Positions 50,140 to 58,096 of a DNA stretch of 64,000 bases are shown here, in pieces (the stretch's first letter is position 1; the number at the start of each line of letters is the position of its first letter). A program made the translations under genes and the position numbers. Source of the DNA: JBAYGJ01 sp041649335 (GTDB lineage: Bacteria; Patescibacteriota; Patescibacteriia; UBA10025; JAHIVO01). The notes beneath the pieces were generated by a model, which worked only from the letters and a program-made list of their open reading frames with translations, ran no database searches and was not told where the DNA came from. The stretch spans positions 1-64,000 of the forward strand of contig JBAZNF010000001.1 in the NCBI GenBank assembly GCA_041649335.1, read 5' to 3'.

Positions 50140-51459
50140 TTAATTGCGTTTACGGACGTTAATATTTATCGGAGTTCCGTTAAAATCAATGTTGGTCCGG
50201 AGTTGTTTTTCCACCAAATTTATGACCGCCTGATTGATCGGTCCACGCCGGTTGGTCGAGAGGGTGAAGGTAGGCGGACGGTTTCCGGTTTGGGTCAGGC
50301 CGGTCAGTTTCGTTTCCGGGTGGTTTGATGCCCGTCCGTGCGGCAGGTGTATTCGGGAGATGGTGTTCCGCAGCTGGTCGGCCGGTATTTCTCTGAGACG
50401 TGCGGCCTGGACCATGAGAATGAGCTCCATCAGTTCATGGAGGCGTTGTTTCATTTCAGCCGAAATGAAGATAATCGGCGCCCAGGACAGCCAGGGGAAA
50501 TACCGCTGGTACCGGTTGATAAAAAGATCCATGGTTTGGGGCGTTTTGTCGGGGATGGCGTCCCATTTATTGACGACTATAATTATACCATTACGGCATT
50601 CCAGCGCGAGCTGGGCTATGGCCAGGTCCTGGACTGACAGGGGAGTAGTGGCATCAGTAATAAACAGCGATATGTCCGAATGCCGGATGGCCTGTTTTGT
50701 CTTCAGGATGCTGATTTTTTCAATATGTCCGGCTTTTCTTTCGTGCTTGCGTAATCCGGCTGTATCTACCAAAGTGATATGCTTACCCTCAAAAGCTATG
50801 TCGGAATCCCGCGGCTCTCGGGTTGTATGGGGCAGGGGGCTGGTAATGGCCCAATCCTGGCCGAGCAGTGCGTTGACGAGTGAGGATTTGCCGACATTAG
50901 TTTTGCCGATGATGGAGACGCGGGCGTAGGCGGTTGGCACGGAAAATGGCGTTTCCCCGAGGCGGCTGACGATTACGTCCAGCAAATCGCCCGTCCCGGA
51001 TCCTTTTAAGCCGGATAACAGGCTGGGTTCGCCCAGCCCGAGTGAGTACAGGTCCGGAGCGGCGCGTAGGCGTAGGCGCAGGTTATCGGCCTTGTTCCCG
51101 GCGACAATGATTTGGCGTTTGATTTTTTTTAGATCGTGCGCGATTTTACGGTCAATTGAGGACAGTTCTTGCTGGCAGTCCGTAACCAGGACGATCAGGT
51201 CAGCGTCGGTCAGGGCGTCTAGGGCTTTTTCCTGAACCTGTTTCTCTATCGGTCCGATCAGGCCGGCATCCAGTCCGCCTGAATCAATCAGTTGAAAACT
51301 CTTGCCGCGCCAGGTGATGATGGCAAAATTCAGGTCCCGAGTGGTGCCCGGAACCGGGGAAATGATGGATTTGGTGACGCCGGAGAGCGTGTTGAAAAGG
51401 GTTGATTTTCCGACGTTGGTACGGCCGGCGAGCACGACTTTCGGCAAGGTGTGTGGCAT
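50140..51459 (-). CDS. der: Ribosome-assembly GTPase Der (EngA)
   Basis: 439 residues with two GTPase domains: first P-loop GRTNVGKST and DSGG switch II, second P-loop GKTNVGKSS with DTAGLRKH and NKWD. C-terminal KH-like domain. Acts in 50S subunit maturation. Confidence 0.97.
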   Translation of the reverse strand: MPHTLPKVVLAGRTNVGKSTLFNTLSGVTKSIISPVPGTTRDLNFAIITWRGKSFQLIDSGGLDAGLIGPIEKQVQEKALDALTDADLIVLVTDCQQELSSIDRKIAHDLKKIKRQIIVAGNKADNLRLRLRAAPDLYSLGLGEPSLLSGLKGSGTGDLLDVIVSRLGETPFSVPTAYARVSIIGKTNVGKSSLVNALLGQDWAITSPLPHTTREPRDSDIAFEGKHITLVDTAGLRKHERKAGHIEKISILKTKQAIRHSDISLFITDATTPLSVQDLAIAQLALECRNGIIIVVNKWDAIPDKTPQTMDLFINRYQRYFPWLSWAPIIFISAEMKQRLHELMELILMVQAARLREIPADQLRNTISRIHLPHGRASNHPETKLTGLTQTGNRPPTFTLSTNRRGPINQAVINLVEKQLRTNIDFNGTPININVRKRN

Positions 51460-51464
51460 AAAAA

Positions 51465-52982
51465 TTATAACGTCGTCCGGCGGGTAATCGATGTCGGAAC
51501 TGTCCCGGCCGGCTGGGTAGTCTGGTCGGATCCCAGAATAATGAGAATGTCTATGGCTGGCTCGGTGTTTGTATTGTTATTGGCGTTGCCAAACGAGGTG
51601 CTGTTGGCGTTCAGGTAGTTCGCGGGCGGGTTTGCGGACAGTTTGGCATTGAGTGTTTTTTTCAGTCCGGCTAATGTATACGGTTTCGTACCTCCGGACA
51701 GGTCATAGATGACGGTCTGTGTTACCGGGATATCACTGGTGGTATTGGCTATTTTTACCACGTCATACTGCAAAGACGACAGACGATCGGCTGTTTTGCC
51801 GGCTAAGCCCGTCTCTTCCGTGCCGTTCTGTACTTCGATTTTTGCCTGTTCGCGGATAATGAGTCCGGTGGAGAAAATGTTAGCGGCCATGGATTGGATG
51901 GTGGAATAGTCTCCTTCTTTCGGCCGGAGTATATACGCACCGTCCGTGCCCGTGTCCGATACCAGGAGCCCGTTGATGCTGTTGTCCAGTACCATATTGA
52001 TGATGTTGTCTTTGCTGACATCCTTGGTCATTTTGCCCAGCTGGACCATTTCCCAGACTTCCATATTCGTCTGGTTATGGGTCCCGATATCGTTTAACAC
52101 TGAAATGATGCTGCTGGGATTGATGATAGAATTTAGCGAGAAGAATTTGTTTTTCATCGCCAGGAGGATTTTTTGCTGGCGGGCTGAACGCGCAAAATCC
52201 GATCCTTCGCTGCAACACCCGTGCCGCGAGCGGGCGAACTGGAGGGCCCGTTCTCCGGACATGTGTTCCCACCCTTTCTTGAACGTGATCGTTTGATAGC
52301 CGTAATTGTAGTCGGGGTATTGGGTGTCGGTAAAACTATTGTCGACGTATACGTCAATGCCGCCCAGGTCGTCGATGGCCTTGCGGAAACCTTCAAAATC
52401 AATACGGGCGTAATAATTGACCGGCTGGCCAATGACGTCGCTGACGACCTTGGATAACAACGCTTCGCCGCCGCCTGGATAGTCCAGGTCCGTTCCGAAC
52501 GACAGGGCGTTGTTTATTTTCCTCCATCCGTACGTAGGGAATTCGACGACCAGATCGCGCGGGATGGATATCGTGGCGACGTCGCCGGTTGACGGCTTGA
52601 TGCTGACAAAAATAAGCGTATCGGTCAGGTACGCCCCTTCATGGCCGGCCCCGCCAATGCCCGACAGGAGGATATTGATCCGGTCCGAGTCGGCCCCCTT
52701 CAGTTCATCTGCCGGATTGGAAACCAGATGGCTCAGCTGCTGGAAAAAACTGATTTTTTTACCCGAGGCGCTGTTCGTGCTGTTGATGGCGGAAATAAAT
52801 TTCATGCCGAAAGCCAGACCGATCAGGAGAATGACGGATACCAATACCAGAGTCCAACGGAGCAGGTGTGTCTTGTGTTCGACGAGATGGACGGTATGAT
52901 AGACGCTTGGGTCGATTTTGTTATGAAGTCCCGGTTCGCTGGATTCCTGGTCACCGTGCGGAGGATGCTGAGGAGTGGGCAT
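51465..52982 (-). CDS. LytR-CpsA-Psr (LCP) family protein
   Basis: 505 residues. One N-terminal membrane anchor (about 39-62), the LCP catalytic domain (TDTLIFVSIKPSTGDVATIS, IPRDL, the arginine cluster ALQFARSRHG) and a C-terminal LytR_C domain (KIEVQNGTEETGLAGK). Transfers glycopolymers from lipid carriers onto the cell wall outside the membrane. First gene of the operon. Confidence 0.94.
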   Translation of the reverse strand: MPTPQHPPHGDQESSEPGLHNKIDPSVYHTVHLVEHKTHLLRWTLVLVSVILLIGLAFGMKFISAINSTNSASGKKISFFQQLSHLVSNPADELKGADSDRINILLSGIGGAGHEGAYLTDTLIFVSIKPSTGDVATISIPRDLVVEFPTYGWRKINNALSFGTDLDYPGGGEALLSKVVSDVIGQPVNYYARIDFEGFRKAIDDLGGIDVYVDNSFTDTQYPDYNYGYQTITFKKGWEHMSGERALQFARSRHGCCSEGSDFARSARQQKILLAMKNKFFSLNSIINPSSIISVLNDIGTHNQTNMEVWEMVQLGKMTKDVSKDNIINMVLDNSINGLLVSDTGTDGAYILRPKEGDYSTIQSMAANIFSTGLIIREQAKIEVQNGTEETGLAGKTADRLSSLQYDVVKIANTTSDIPVTQTVIYDLSGGTKPYTLAGLKKTLNAKLSANPPANYLNANSTSFGNANNNTNTEPAIDILIILGSDQTTQPAGTVPTSITRRTTL

Positions 52983-53138
52983 GAAACTCGAAATTATTGC
53001 TAATAAGGGGTAAGTAAAATTTACGGTATTATTGCCGGCTTACTGGGGAAATTATAATAGAAATTCTCGTTTTAGTCAAAATGGCCCTATACCGTGAAAG
53101 CACCTTTAAAATATTAGCCAAAATGGAATATTGTAGGA

Positions 53139-53144
53139 TATAAT
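53139..53144 (+). promoter_or_regulatory. Perfect -10 box of the glycosyltransferase gene, leaderless
   Basis: TATAAT at 53139-53144 with the ATG 13 bases further on, so the transcript has at most about 6 nt of leader. No clear -35 box. Confidence 0.55.
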
Positions 53145-53156
53145 GCATCCATCACT

Positions 53157-53882
53157 ATGGGCCAAAAAACTGTCATCATACTGCCAACATATAATGAGCG
53201 GGAAAACCTGCCGGGTATTGTGGCGGATATACTGCAGGCTGTGCCGGACAATGCTGGCATTATTGTCGTGGATGACAATTCACCGGATGGTACCGGGGCG
53301 GTAGCTGACGGGCTGGCCCGTAATAATTCACGCATCCATGTACTGCATCGGACCCGTAAAGCGGGTTTGGGCAGGGCCTATCTGGCCGGTTTCCAAGAAG
53401 CGCTGAAAGATCCGGAAGCAGAGTATATTTTTGAGATGGACGCGGATTTTTCCCATCAGCCGAAGTATATCCCTGATTTTTTATCTCGGGCCCACGATGC
53501 GGACCTCGTCCTTGGTTCCCGGTATATTGCCGGAGGCGGCGTGGAGAATTGGAGCTGGTGGCGGCACGCTATCAGCTGGTTTGCCAACTGGACTATCCGA
53601 AAAATTCTCGGCATCCGCGTCTCTGACCTGACGGGCGGATACAAATGTTTCCGCCGGCGGGTGCTTGAGCGTCTTGATCTGGGCACGGTCCAGTCCAACG
53701 GGTATAATTTTCAGATCGAGGTAACGTACCTGGCCAGACAAGCTGGATTTCGAATCGCTGAAGTACCGATAATTTTTATCGAGCGTCGGGCGGGTCTGTC
53801 CAAGTTCAATGCATCAATCATCCTGGAAAGCTTTTGGCAGGTATTGAAACTCCGATTCCGGAAGCCATCCCGTACCCCCTGA
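53157..53882 (+). CDS. GT2 glycosyltransferase, dolichyl/polyprenyl-phosphate mannosyltransferase-like
   Basis: 241 residues, GT-A fold: LPTYNERENLPGIV, DDNSPDGTGAVAD, and the DxD-type MDADFSHQPKYIPDFL, then GSRYIAGGG and LTGGYKCFRRRVLERL. Typical DPM1-like proteins charge polyprenyl phosphate with a sugar for export. No membrane tail. Fits surface glycan or protein glycosylation with the LCP and ligase proteins. Confidence 0.9.
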   Translation: MGQKTVIILPTYNERENLPGIVADILQAVPDNAGIIVVDDNSPDGTGAVADGLARNNSRIHVLHRTRKAGLGRAYLAGFQEALKDPEAEYIFEMDADFSHQPKYIPDFLSRAHDADLVLGSRYIAGGGVENWSWWRHAISWFANWTIRKILGIRVSDLTGGYKCFRRRVLERLDLGTVQSNGYNFQIEVTYLARQAGFRIAEVPIIFIERRAGLSKFNASIILESFWQVLKLRFRKPSRTP

Positions 53883-53924
53883 ATATTGCCAAGGCAGGAT
53901 GGTCAGCCTATACTACCAAAATAG

Positions 53925-53953
53925 TTGATTTATGGTTTGTTTTGTGCTATAAT
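53925..53953 (+). promoter_or_regulatory. Promoter of tRNA-Val and probably the signal peptidase operon
   Basis: TTGATT (53925-53930), 17-bp spacer, TATAAT (53948-53953). No terminator separates the tRNA from the following genes. Confidence 0.8.
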
Positions 53954-53985
53954 TCTTCTACTTGTCGCGTCCTGATTGAAAATAT

Positions 53986-54062
53986 GGACGATTAGCTCAG
54001 TTGGTTAGAGCGCGGCATTCACATTGCCGAGGTCGAAGGTTCAACTCCTTCATCGTCCACCA
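53986..54062 (+). tRNA. tRNA-Val(CAC)
   Basis: Acceptor GGACGAT/ATCGTCC, D stem GCTC/GAGC, anticodon stem CGGCA/TGCCG with loop TTCACAT, T stem GAAGG/CCTTC, discriminator A and encoded CCA. Confidence 0.97.
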
Positions 54063-54093
54063 GACCCTAATTCTATTGACTAAAAAGCGCACT

Positions 54094-54720
54094 ATGAGAT
54101 TATCGGCGGGGGATTATGATATTCGAAATAGCGAAACACGCAAAAAAGGCGCTGCGCCCGATCCCGGATCTGATTTCGCATCATCACCGAGAGCCTTTAT
54201 TGTTGAATTGGCAAAGATAGTGTTAATCGCTTTGGCTATCGTTATCCCGGTTAGATATTTCCTGTTCCAGCCGTTTTACGTAGAGGGCGCTTCCATGGAA
54301 CCGAATTTTTCCGATTACCAGTATTTATTGATTGATGAAATCACCTACCGGTTTTCCGAACCGCAGCGCGGGGATGTGGTCGTCCTGAAAATTCCAAGCC
54401 AGCGCGATGCCCTGATCAAACGGGTGATCGGCCTACCGAACGAAACCGTGGAAATACGGAACCAGCGCGTGTTCATCACCCAGGCGGACGGGCAATCGGC
54501 CGAACTGAACGAACCTTACCTTGGCGACGGTATCGTGACTCCTGGCAGTTCCAGTACCACGCTTGGCCCTGATATGTATTTTGTCATGGGGGATAACCGC
54601 CCCGTCAGTCTGGATTCACGAATATTCGGGACAGTTATTAAGAAACAAATTATCGGTCGGGCCTGGCTGCGCGTCTGGCCGTTTAAGGAATTCGAACATT
54701 TTACTCCCCCGGTGTATTAA
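54094..54720 (+). CDS. lepB: Signal peptidase I, first copy
   Basis: 208 residues. Membrane anchor at about 37-57, catalytic Ser67 in VEGASMEPNF and Lys109 in LIKRVIGLPNE, then the MGDNRPVSLDSR box. Removes signal peptides outside the membrane. Starts 31 bp after tRNA-Val with no terminator, so it may come from a tRNA-mRNA co-transcript. Tandem with a paralogue. Confidence 0.95.
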   Translation: MRLSAGDYDIRNSETRKKGAAPDPGSDFASSPRAFIVELAKIVLIALAIVIPVRYFLFQPFYVEGASMEPNFSDYQYLLIDEITYRFSEPQRGDVVVLKIPSQRDALIKRVIGLPNETVEIRNQRVFITQADGQSAELNEPYLGDGIVTPGSSSTTLGPDMYFVMGDNRPVSLDSRIFGTVIKKQIIGRAWLRVWPFKEFEHFTPPVY

Positions 54721-54727
54721 CTTTTTT

Positions 54728-55387
54728 ATGCGACTTACCATCAGCGATTACGATATTGACAATAAGAAGGCCAAACAGGAAATAAAGGCGGAAAGCAAGG
54801 AAAAAAAATCCGGTCCACCGGCGTTTGCCGATTCACCGCGAAGTTTTATACTGGAGCTGGCCAAGATTGTCCTGATTGCCCTGGCCATCATCGTTCCGAT
54901 CCGGTATTTTCTTTTCCAGCCGTTTTATGTGCGTGGCGCGTCTATGGAGCCGAGTTTTTATGATAACGAATATTTGATTATTGACGAGATCACCTATCGC
55001 CTCGCTGACCCGCAGCGCGGGGACGTCGTTGTCATCCGCAATCCCAGCCAGACGAGCGAATTTTTTATCAAACGGATTATCGGCCTGCCCGGGGAGACCG
55101 TCGAAGCCGTGGATGGCCAGATACGCATCATCAACGCCCAGTATCCGGACGGGATTACCTTATCTGAGTCTTACCTAGCCGATGGCACACTGACAAATAA
55201 CCTGACGGCGACCAGTGTCCCGGAAGGCAATTATTTTGTCATGGGGGACAACCGTTCAGTTAGTTTGGATTCACGTATCTTCGGTCCGCTGCCGCGGAAA
55301 GATATTGTCGGCCGGGCCTGGTTGCGCGTATACCCATTCTCTGATTTTCAGCATTTTACCCAGCCACTATATAATTTAACACCTTAA
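54728..55387 (+). CDS. lepB: Signal peptidase I, second copy
   Basis: 219 residues. Anchor at about 40-60, Ser72 in VRGASMEPSF, Lys115 in FIKRIIGLPGE, MGDNRSVSLDSR box. Very similar to the preceding copy (tandem duplication) and 7 bp from it, with a more charged N-terminus. Both catalytic dyads are intact, so the two may split substrates. Confidence 0.95.
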   Translation: MRLTISDYDIDNKKAKQEIKAESKEKKSGPPAFADSPRSFILELAKIVLIALAIIVPIRYFLFQPFYVRGASMEPSFYDNEYLIIDEITYRLADPQRGDVVVIRNPSQTSEFFIKRIIGLPGETVEAVDGQIRIINAQYPDGITLSESYLADGTLTNNLTATSVPEGNYFVMGDNRSVSLDSRIFGPLPRKDIVGRAWLRVYPFSDFQHFTQPLYNLTP

Positions 55388-55391
55388 TAGT

Positions 55392-56780
55392 ATGAGCAAA
55401 AAAGGTTCGGACAAGCCAAAAAAAGTGCCTCAGCTCCTGCGCGGCATGAAGGACATCTTACCGGAAGAGCAACGTTTTTGGGATTTTATCCGGCAGCGCA
55501 TCGATGGGGTGGCGCAGACATACGGATTTTCCCGGATCGACACGCCGATACTGGAGGAAACGTCGTTGTTCGTGAGATCGATCGGACAGGAAACAGACGT
55601 GGTGGAAAAGGAGATGTACTCTTTCCTGGACAAGAGCAATGAGTCGGTTTCGCTGCGCCCTGAGGGCACGGCCGGCGTTGTCCGCGCGTATATAGAACAC
55701 GGCATGCTCAACCGACCGCAACCGGTCAAGATGTTTTATACCGGACCGTTTTTTCGGTATGACCGACCGCAAGCCGGTCGATACCGCCAGTTCTACCAGT
55801 TCGGGTTTGAGGTGCTGGGCGACGGCCATCCGGTCATTGACGCCCAGCTGATGATGCTGGCATACAGTCTGCTGTCAGAAATAGGTTTGCCGGTCACCCT
55901 ACAGGTCAACAGCGTCGGATGTCCGACCTGCCGCGAGGCGTACAAGAAAGCGCTGAACGATTATTACCGTACCAGGAAGAACGCGATATGCGAAGACTGC
56001 AAACGGCGTCTGCAGAAAAATCCGCTCCGCCTGCTGGACTGCAAGGTGCCGGACTGTAAGCTTTTGGCGCAGGACGCGCCGCAGACTGTTGATTATTTAT
56101 GTGAAGCCTGTCATGCCCATTTCGTCAAAGTGCTGGAACACCTCGACGGGCTGGAGATACCGTATGTCCTCAATGCGCGTCTGGTCAGGGGCCTGGATTA
56201 TTATACCGGCACCGCGTTTGAAATCTGGCCGGTCGCCCAGGACGAGAACGCCGAACCGCCCAACGCCATCTGCGGCGGGGGACGGTATGACATGCTGGTC
56301 AAGCAGCTGGGCGGGCCGCCGACTCCAGCCATCGGTTTTGCCGGCGGGATGGAACGGCTGGTCATTGAAATCAAGAACCGCGACATCAACGTGGGTATGC
56401 CGCCACCGCCGGACGTGTTTGTCGCCCAATTGGGTGATGCGGCCAGGAAAAAAGCGCTGACATTGTTCGAGGACCTCCGCCGGGCCGGCTTGAAAGTGGC
56501 TGAATCTTTTTCTAAGGACGGTATCAAGCCGCAGATGGAAATGGCGAATAAGTTGGGGGTGAAGTACGCCCTGATCATCGGCCAGAAGGAGATGCTGGAC
56601 GGCACCATTCTGATCCGGGATATGGAAAACGGAATCCAGGAAACGGTTGATTTTCAGAAAATCATTTCGGAAATCCAGAAACGATTGTCAAAAAATAACG
56701 TCAAGGCCACCAACCATAACCATATTGAGGTCGAGAGGACGCCGCCGCCGGAAACCGACTTAACAAAGTTGCCGATCTGA
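55392..56780 (+). CDS. hisS: Histidyl-tRNA synthetase
   Basis: 462 residues, class II: motif 2 region FRYDRPQAGRYRQFYQFG, histidine motif RGLDYYTGTAFEI, motif 3 AIGFAGGMERL, and a C-terminal anticodon-binding domain. A proline/acidic tail follows (ERTPPPETDLTKLPI). Cysteine pairs near residues 175-235 suggest an inserted zinc knuckle. Four bp after lepB. Confidence 0.96.
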   Translation: MSKKGSDKPKKVPQLLRGMKDILPEEQRFWDFIRQRIDGVAQTYGFSRIDTPILEETSLFVRSIGQETDVVEKEMYSFLDKSNESVSLRPEGTAGVVRAYIEHGMLNRPQPVKMFYTGPFFRYDRPQAGRYRQFYQFGFEVLGDGHPVIDAQLMMLAYSLLSEIGLPVTLQVNSVGCPTCREAYKKALNDYYRTRKNAICEDCKRRLQKNPLRLLDCKVPDCKLLAQDAPQTVDYLCEACHAHFVKVLEHLDGLEIPYVLNARLVRGLDYYTGTAFEIWPVAQDENAEPPNAICGGGRYDMLVKQLGGPPTPAIGFAGGMERLVIEIKNRDINVGMPPPPDVFVAQLGDAARKKALTLFEDLRRAGLKVAESFSKDGIKPQMEMANKLGVKYALIIGQKEMLDGTILIRDMENGIQETVDFQKIISEIQKRLSKNNVKATNHNHIEVERTPPPETDLTKLPI

Positions 56781-56783
56781 CCT

Positions 56784-57122
56784 ATGGCCGAGTGTATTTT
56801 TTGTTCCATCGCGTCCCATGCCGTACCGGCTGAGCTGGTCGCCGAGTCGGACAGTTTCATCGTGATAAAAGATATCCATCCACAGGCGCCGGTGCATCTG
56901 CTGATCGTTTCCCGTGAACACATCCCCTCGATCAATGACGTGGAGCCCCGCCACCAGGCCGTGGTGGGCGCCATGGTGGTAAAGGCTAAAGAGTTGGCCA
57001 AGCAATTCGGCTTGTCAAAAGGATATAAGCTGGTTATCAACTGCGGTACGGACGGTGGACAGGTAATTCCGCACCTCCATATTCACCTTTTGGGGGGTAA
57101 AAAATTGAACGGTTTTACCTAA
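56784..57122 (+). CDS. HIT family nucleotide hydrolase/transferase
   Basis: 112 residues, HinT-like. Cysteines in CIFCSIA, and the histidine triad HLHIHLLGG near the C-terminus. Hydrolyses nucleoside phosphoramidates; may act on aminoacyl-AMP, which suits its place right after hisS. Confidence 0.95.
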   Translation: MAECIFCSIASHAVPAELVAESDSFIVIKDIHPQAPVHLLIVSREHIPSINDVEPRHQAVVGAMVVKAKELAKQFGLSKGYKLVINCGTDGGQVIPHLHIHLLGGKKLNGFT

Positions 57123-57178
57123 AGTTAGCAAAATATATATGCTGATAGATATAGGCATGGACGACCTCCATATCTATT

Positions 57179-57207
57179 TTGACAAAACGTTAATTTCTGT
57201 GTTATAT
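57179..57207 (+). promoter_or_regulatory. rpsU promoter
   Basis: TTGACA (57179-57184), 17-bp spacer, TTATAT (57202-57207), giving a leader of about 103 nt. Confidence 0.82.
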
Positions 57208-57247
57208 TAAACCTAGTTTTCTGTAATTTTATTAACCAGTAATCAAC

Positions 57248-57289
57248 AGTACCCCTGCATCCGAGCAGAGAGATACCGGCACGGGTACT
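57248..57289 (+). ncRNA. Structured leader of rpsU, candidate cis-regulatory RNA
   Basis: A perfect 7-bp outer stem AGTACCC/GGGTACT encloses a CTGC-ATCCGA-GCAG hairpin and an AGAGATACCGGCAC strand. It ends 9 bases before the ribosome binding site (GAGGAGG, about 57298-57304), as expected for translational control, possibly by S21 itself. No known riboswitch recognised. Confidence 0.5.
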
Positions 57290-57316
57290 TATCTAATGAG
57301 GAGGTGAATTTATCAC

Positions 57317-57601
57317 GTGGTAGAAGTCAGAAGAAAAGAAGGCGAGTCGCCGGAAAGTCTGTTACGGCGGTTTACTAAAAAAGTCCAGGCCAGCGGTGTT
57401 CTTTTGCGGGCCAAACGCGGACGTTTTTATTCGTCCAAGAAGACAAAACTGGAAATGCGCGAAGTAGCCGCCAGACGGAAACTGATCCAGGAAAAGAAGG
57501 AATTCCTCCGCAAGATCGGCAAGCTGGATGATTTCATCGACCCGAAGCGTCCGAATAAACGGGGTACCATAAAAAAATTACTCCAAGCCAGGGTCAAGTA
57601 A
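57317..57601 (+). CDS. rpsU: Ribosomal protein bS21, long form
   Basis: 94 residues, longer than the usual ~70. VEVRRKEGESPESLLRRFTKKV is followed by KRGRFYSSKKTKLEMR in the family order, then an extra basic C-terminal ~30 residues (PKRPNKRGTIKKLLQARVK). GTG start preceded by a strong ribosome binding site. Binds near the anti-Shine-Dalgarno end of 16S rRNA. Confidence 0.93.
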   Translation: MVEVRRKEGESPESLLRRFTKKVQASGVLLRAKRGRFYSSKKTKLEMREVAARRKLIQEKKEFLRKIGKLDDFIDPKRPNKRGTIKKLLQARVK

Positions 57602-57614
57602 CGTATTTTTTTCC

Positions 57615-58064
57615 ATGAGCACAGAGGGCAGGATTACTGAGGATATCAAAACAGCCATGCGCGAGCATGATGATTTCGTGCTGACGACACTGCGGATGCT
57701 GAAGAGCGCCATCCATAATGCAGCCATTGCCCAGCGGACTAAGACACTGGAAGAGCCGGACGTCGTCAAGACGCTCATGACCCAGGCGAAGCAGCGGCGG
57801 GATGCCATGACGGCATTTACGGCCGGCTCCCGATCTGACCTGGCTGATAAGGAACAGCGGGAATTGGGCATTATCGAAAAATACCTCCCGAAACAATTAT
57901 CGCCGGAGGAGGTTAAAAATATTGTTCAGGCAACTATAACTGAATTAGGCGGTCAGGGGCACGTTTTCGGAGCGGTCATGAAAGCCGTGATGGCCAAAAC
58001 GGCCGGCCAGGCAGACGGCCAGGCGGTCAGCCGGGCTGTTAAGGAAGCCCTGGGTGGAAAATAA
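57615..58064 (+). CDS. yqeY: GatB/YqeY domain protein
   Basis: 149 residues. LSPEEVKNIVQATITELGG and FGAVMKAVMAKTAGQADGQ are the family's helical C-terminal motifs, shared with the tail of GatB. Role likely in tRNA/amidotransferase biology but not established. Frequently encoded next to rpsU, as here. Confidence 0.94.
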   Translation: MSTEGRITEDIKTAMREHDDFVLTTLRMLKSAIHNAAIAQRTKTLEEPDVVKTLMTQAKQRRDAMTAFTAGSRSDLADKEQRELGIIEKYLPKQLSPEEVKNIVQATITELGGQGHVFGAVMKAVMAKTAGQADGQAVSRAVKEALGGK

Positions 58065-58096
58065 ATTACGACTAAAAAATATACGCGTAATTATAC

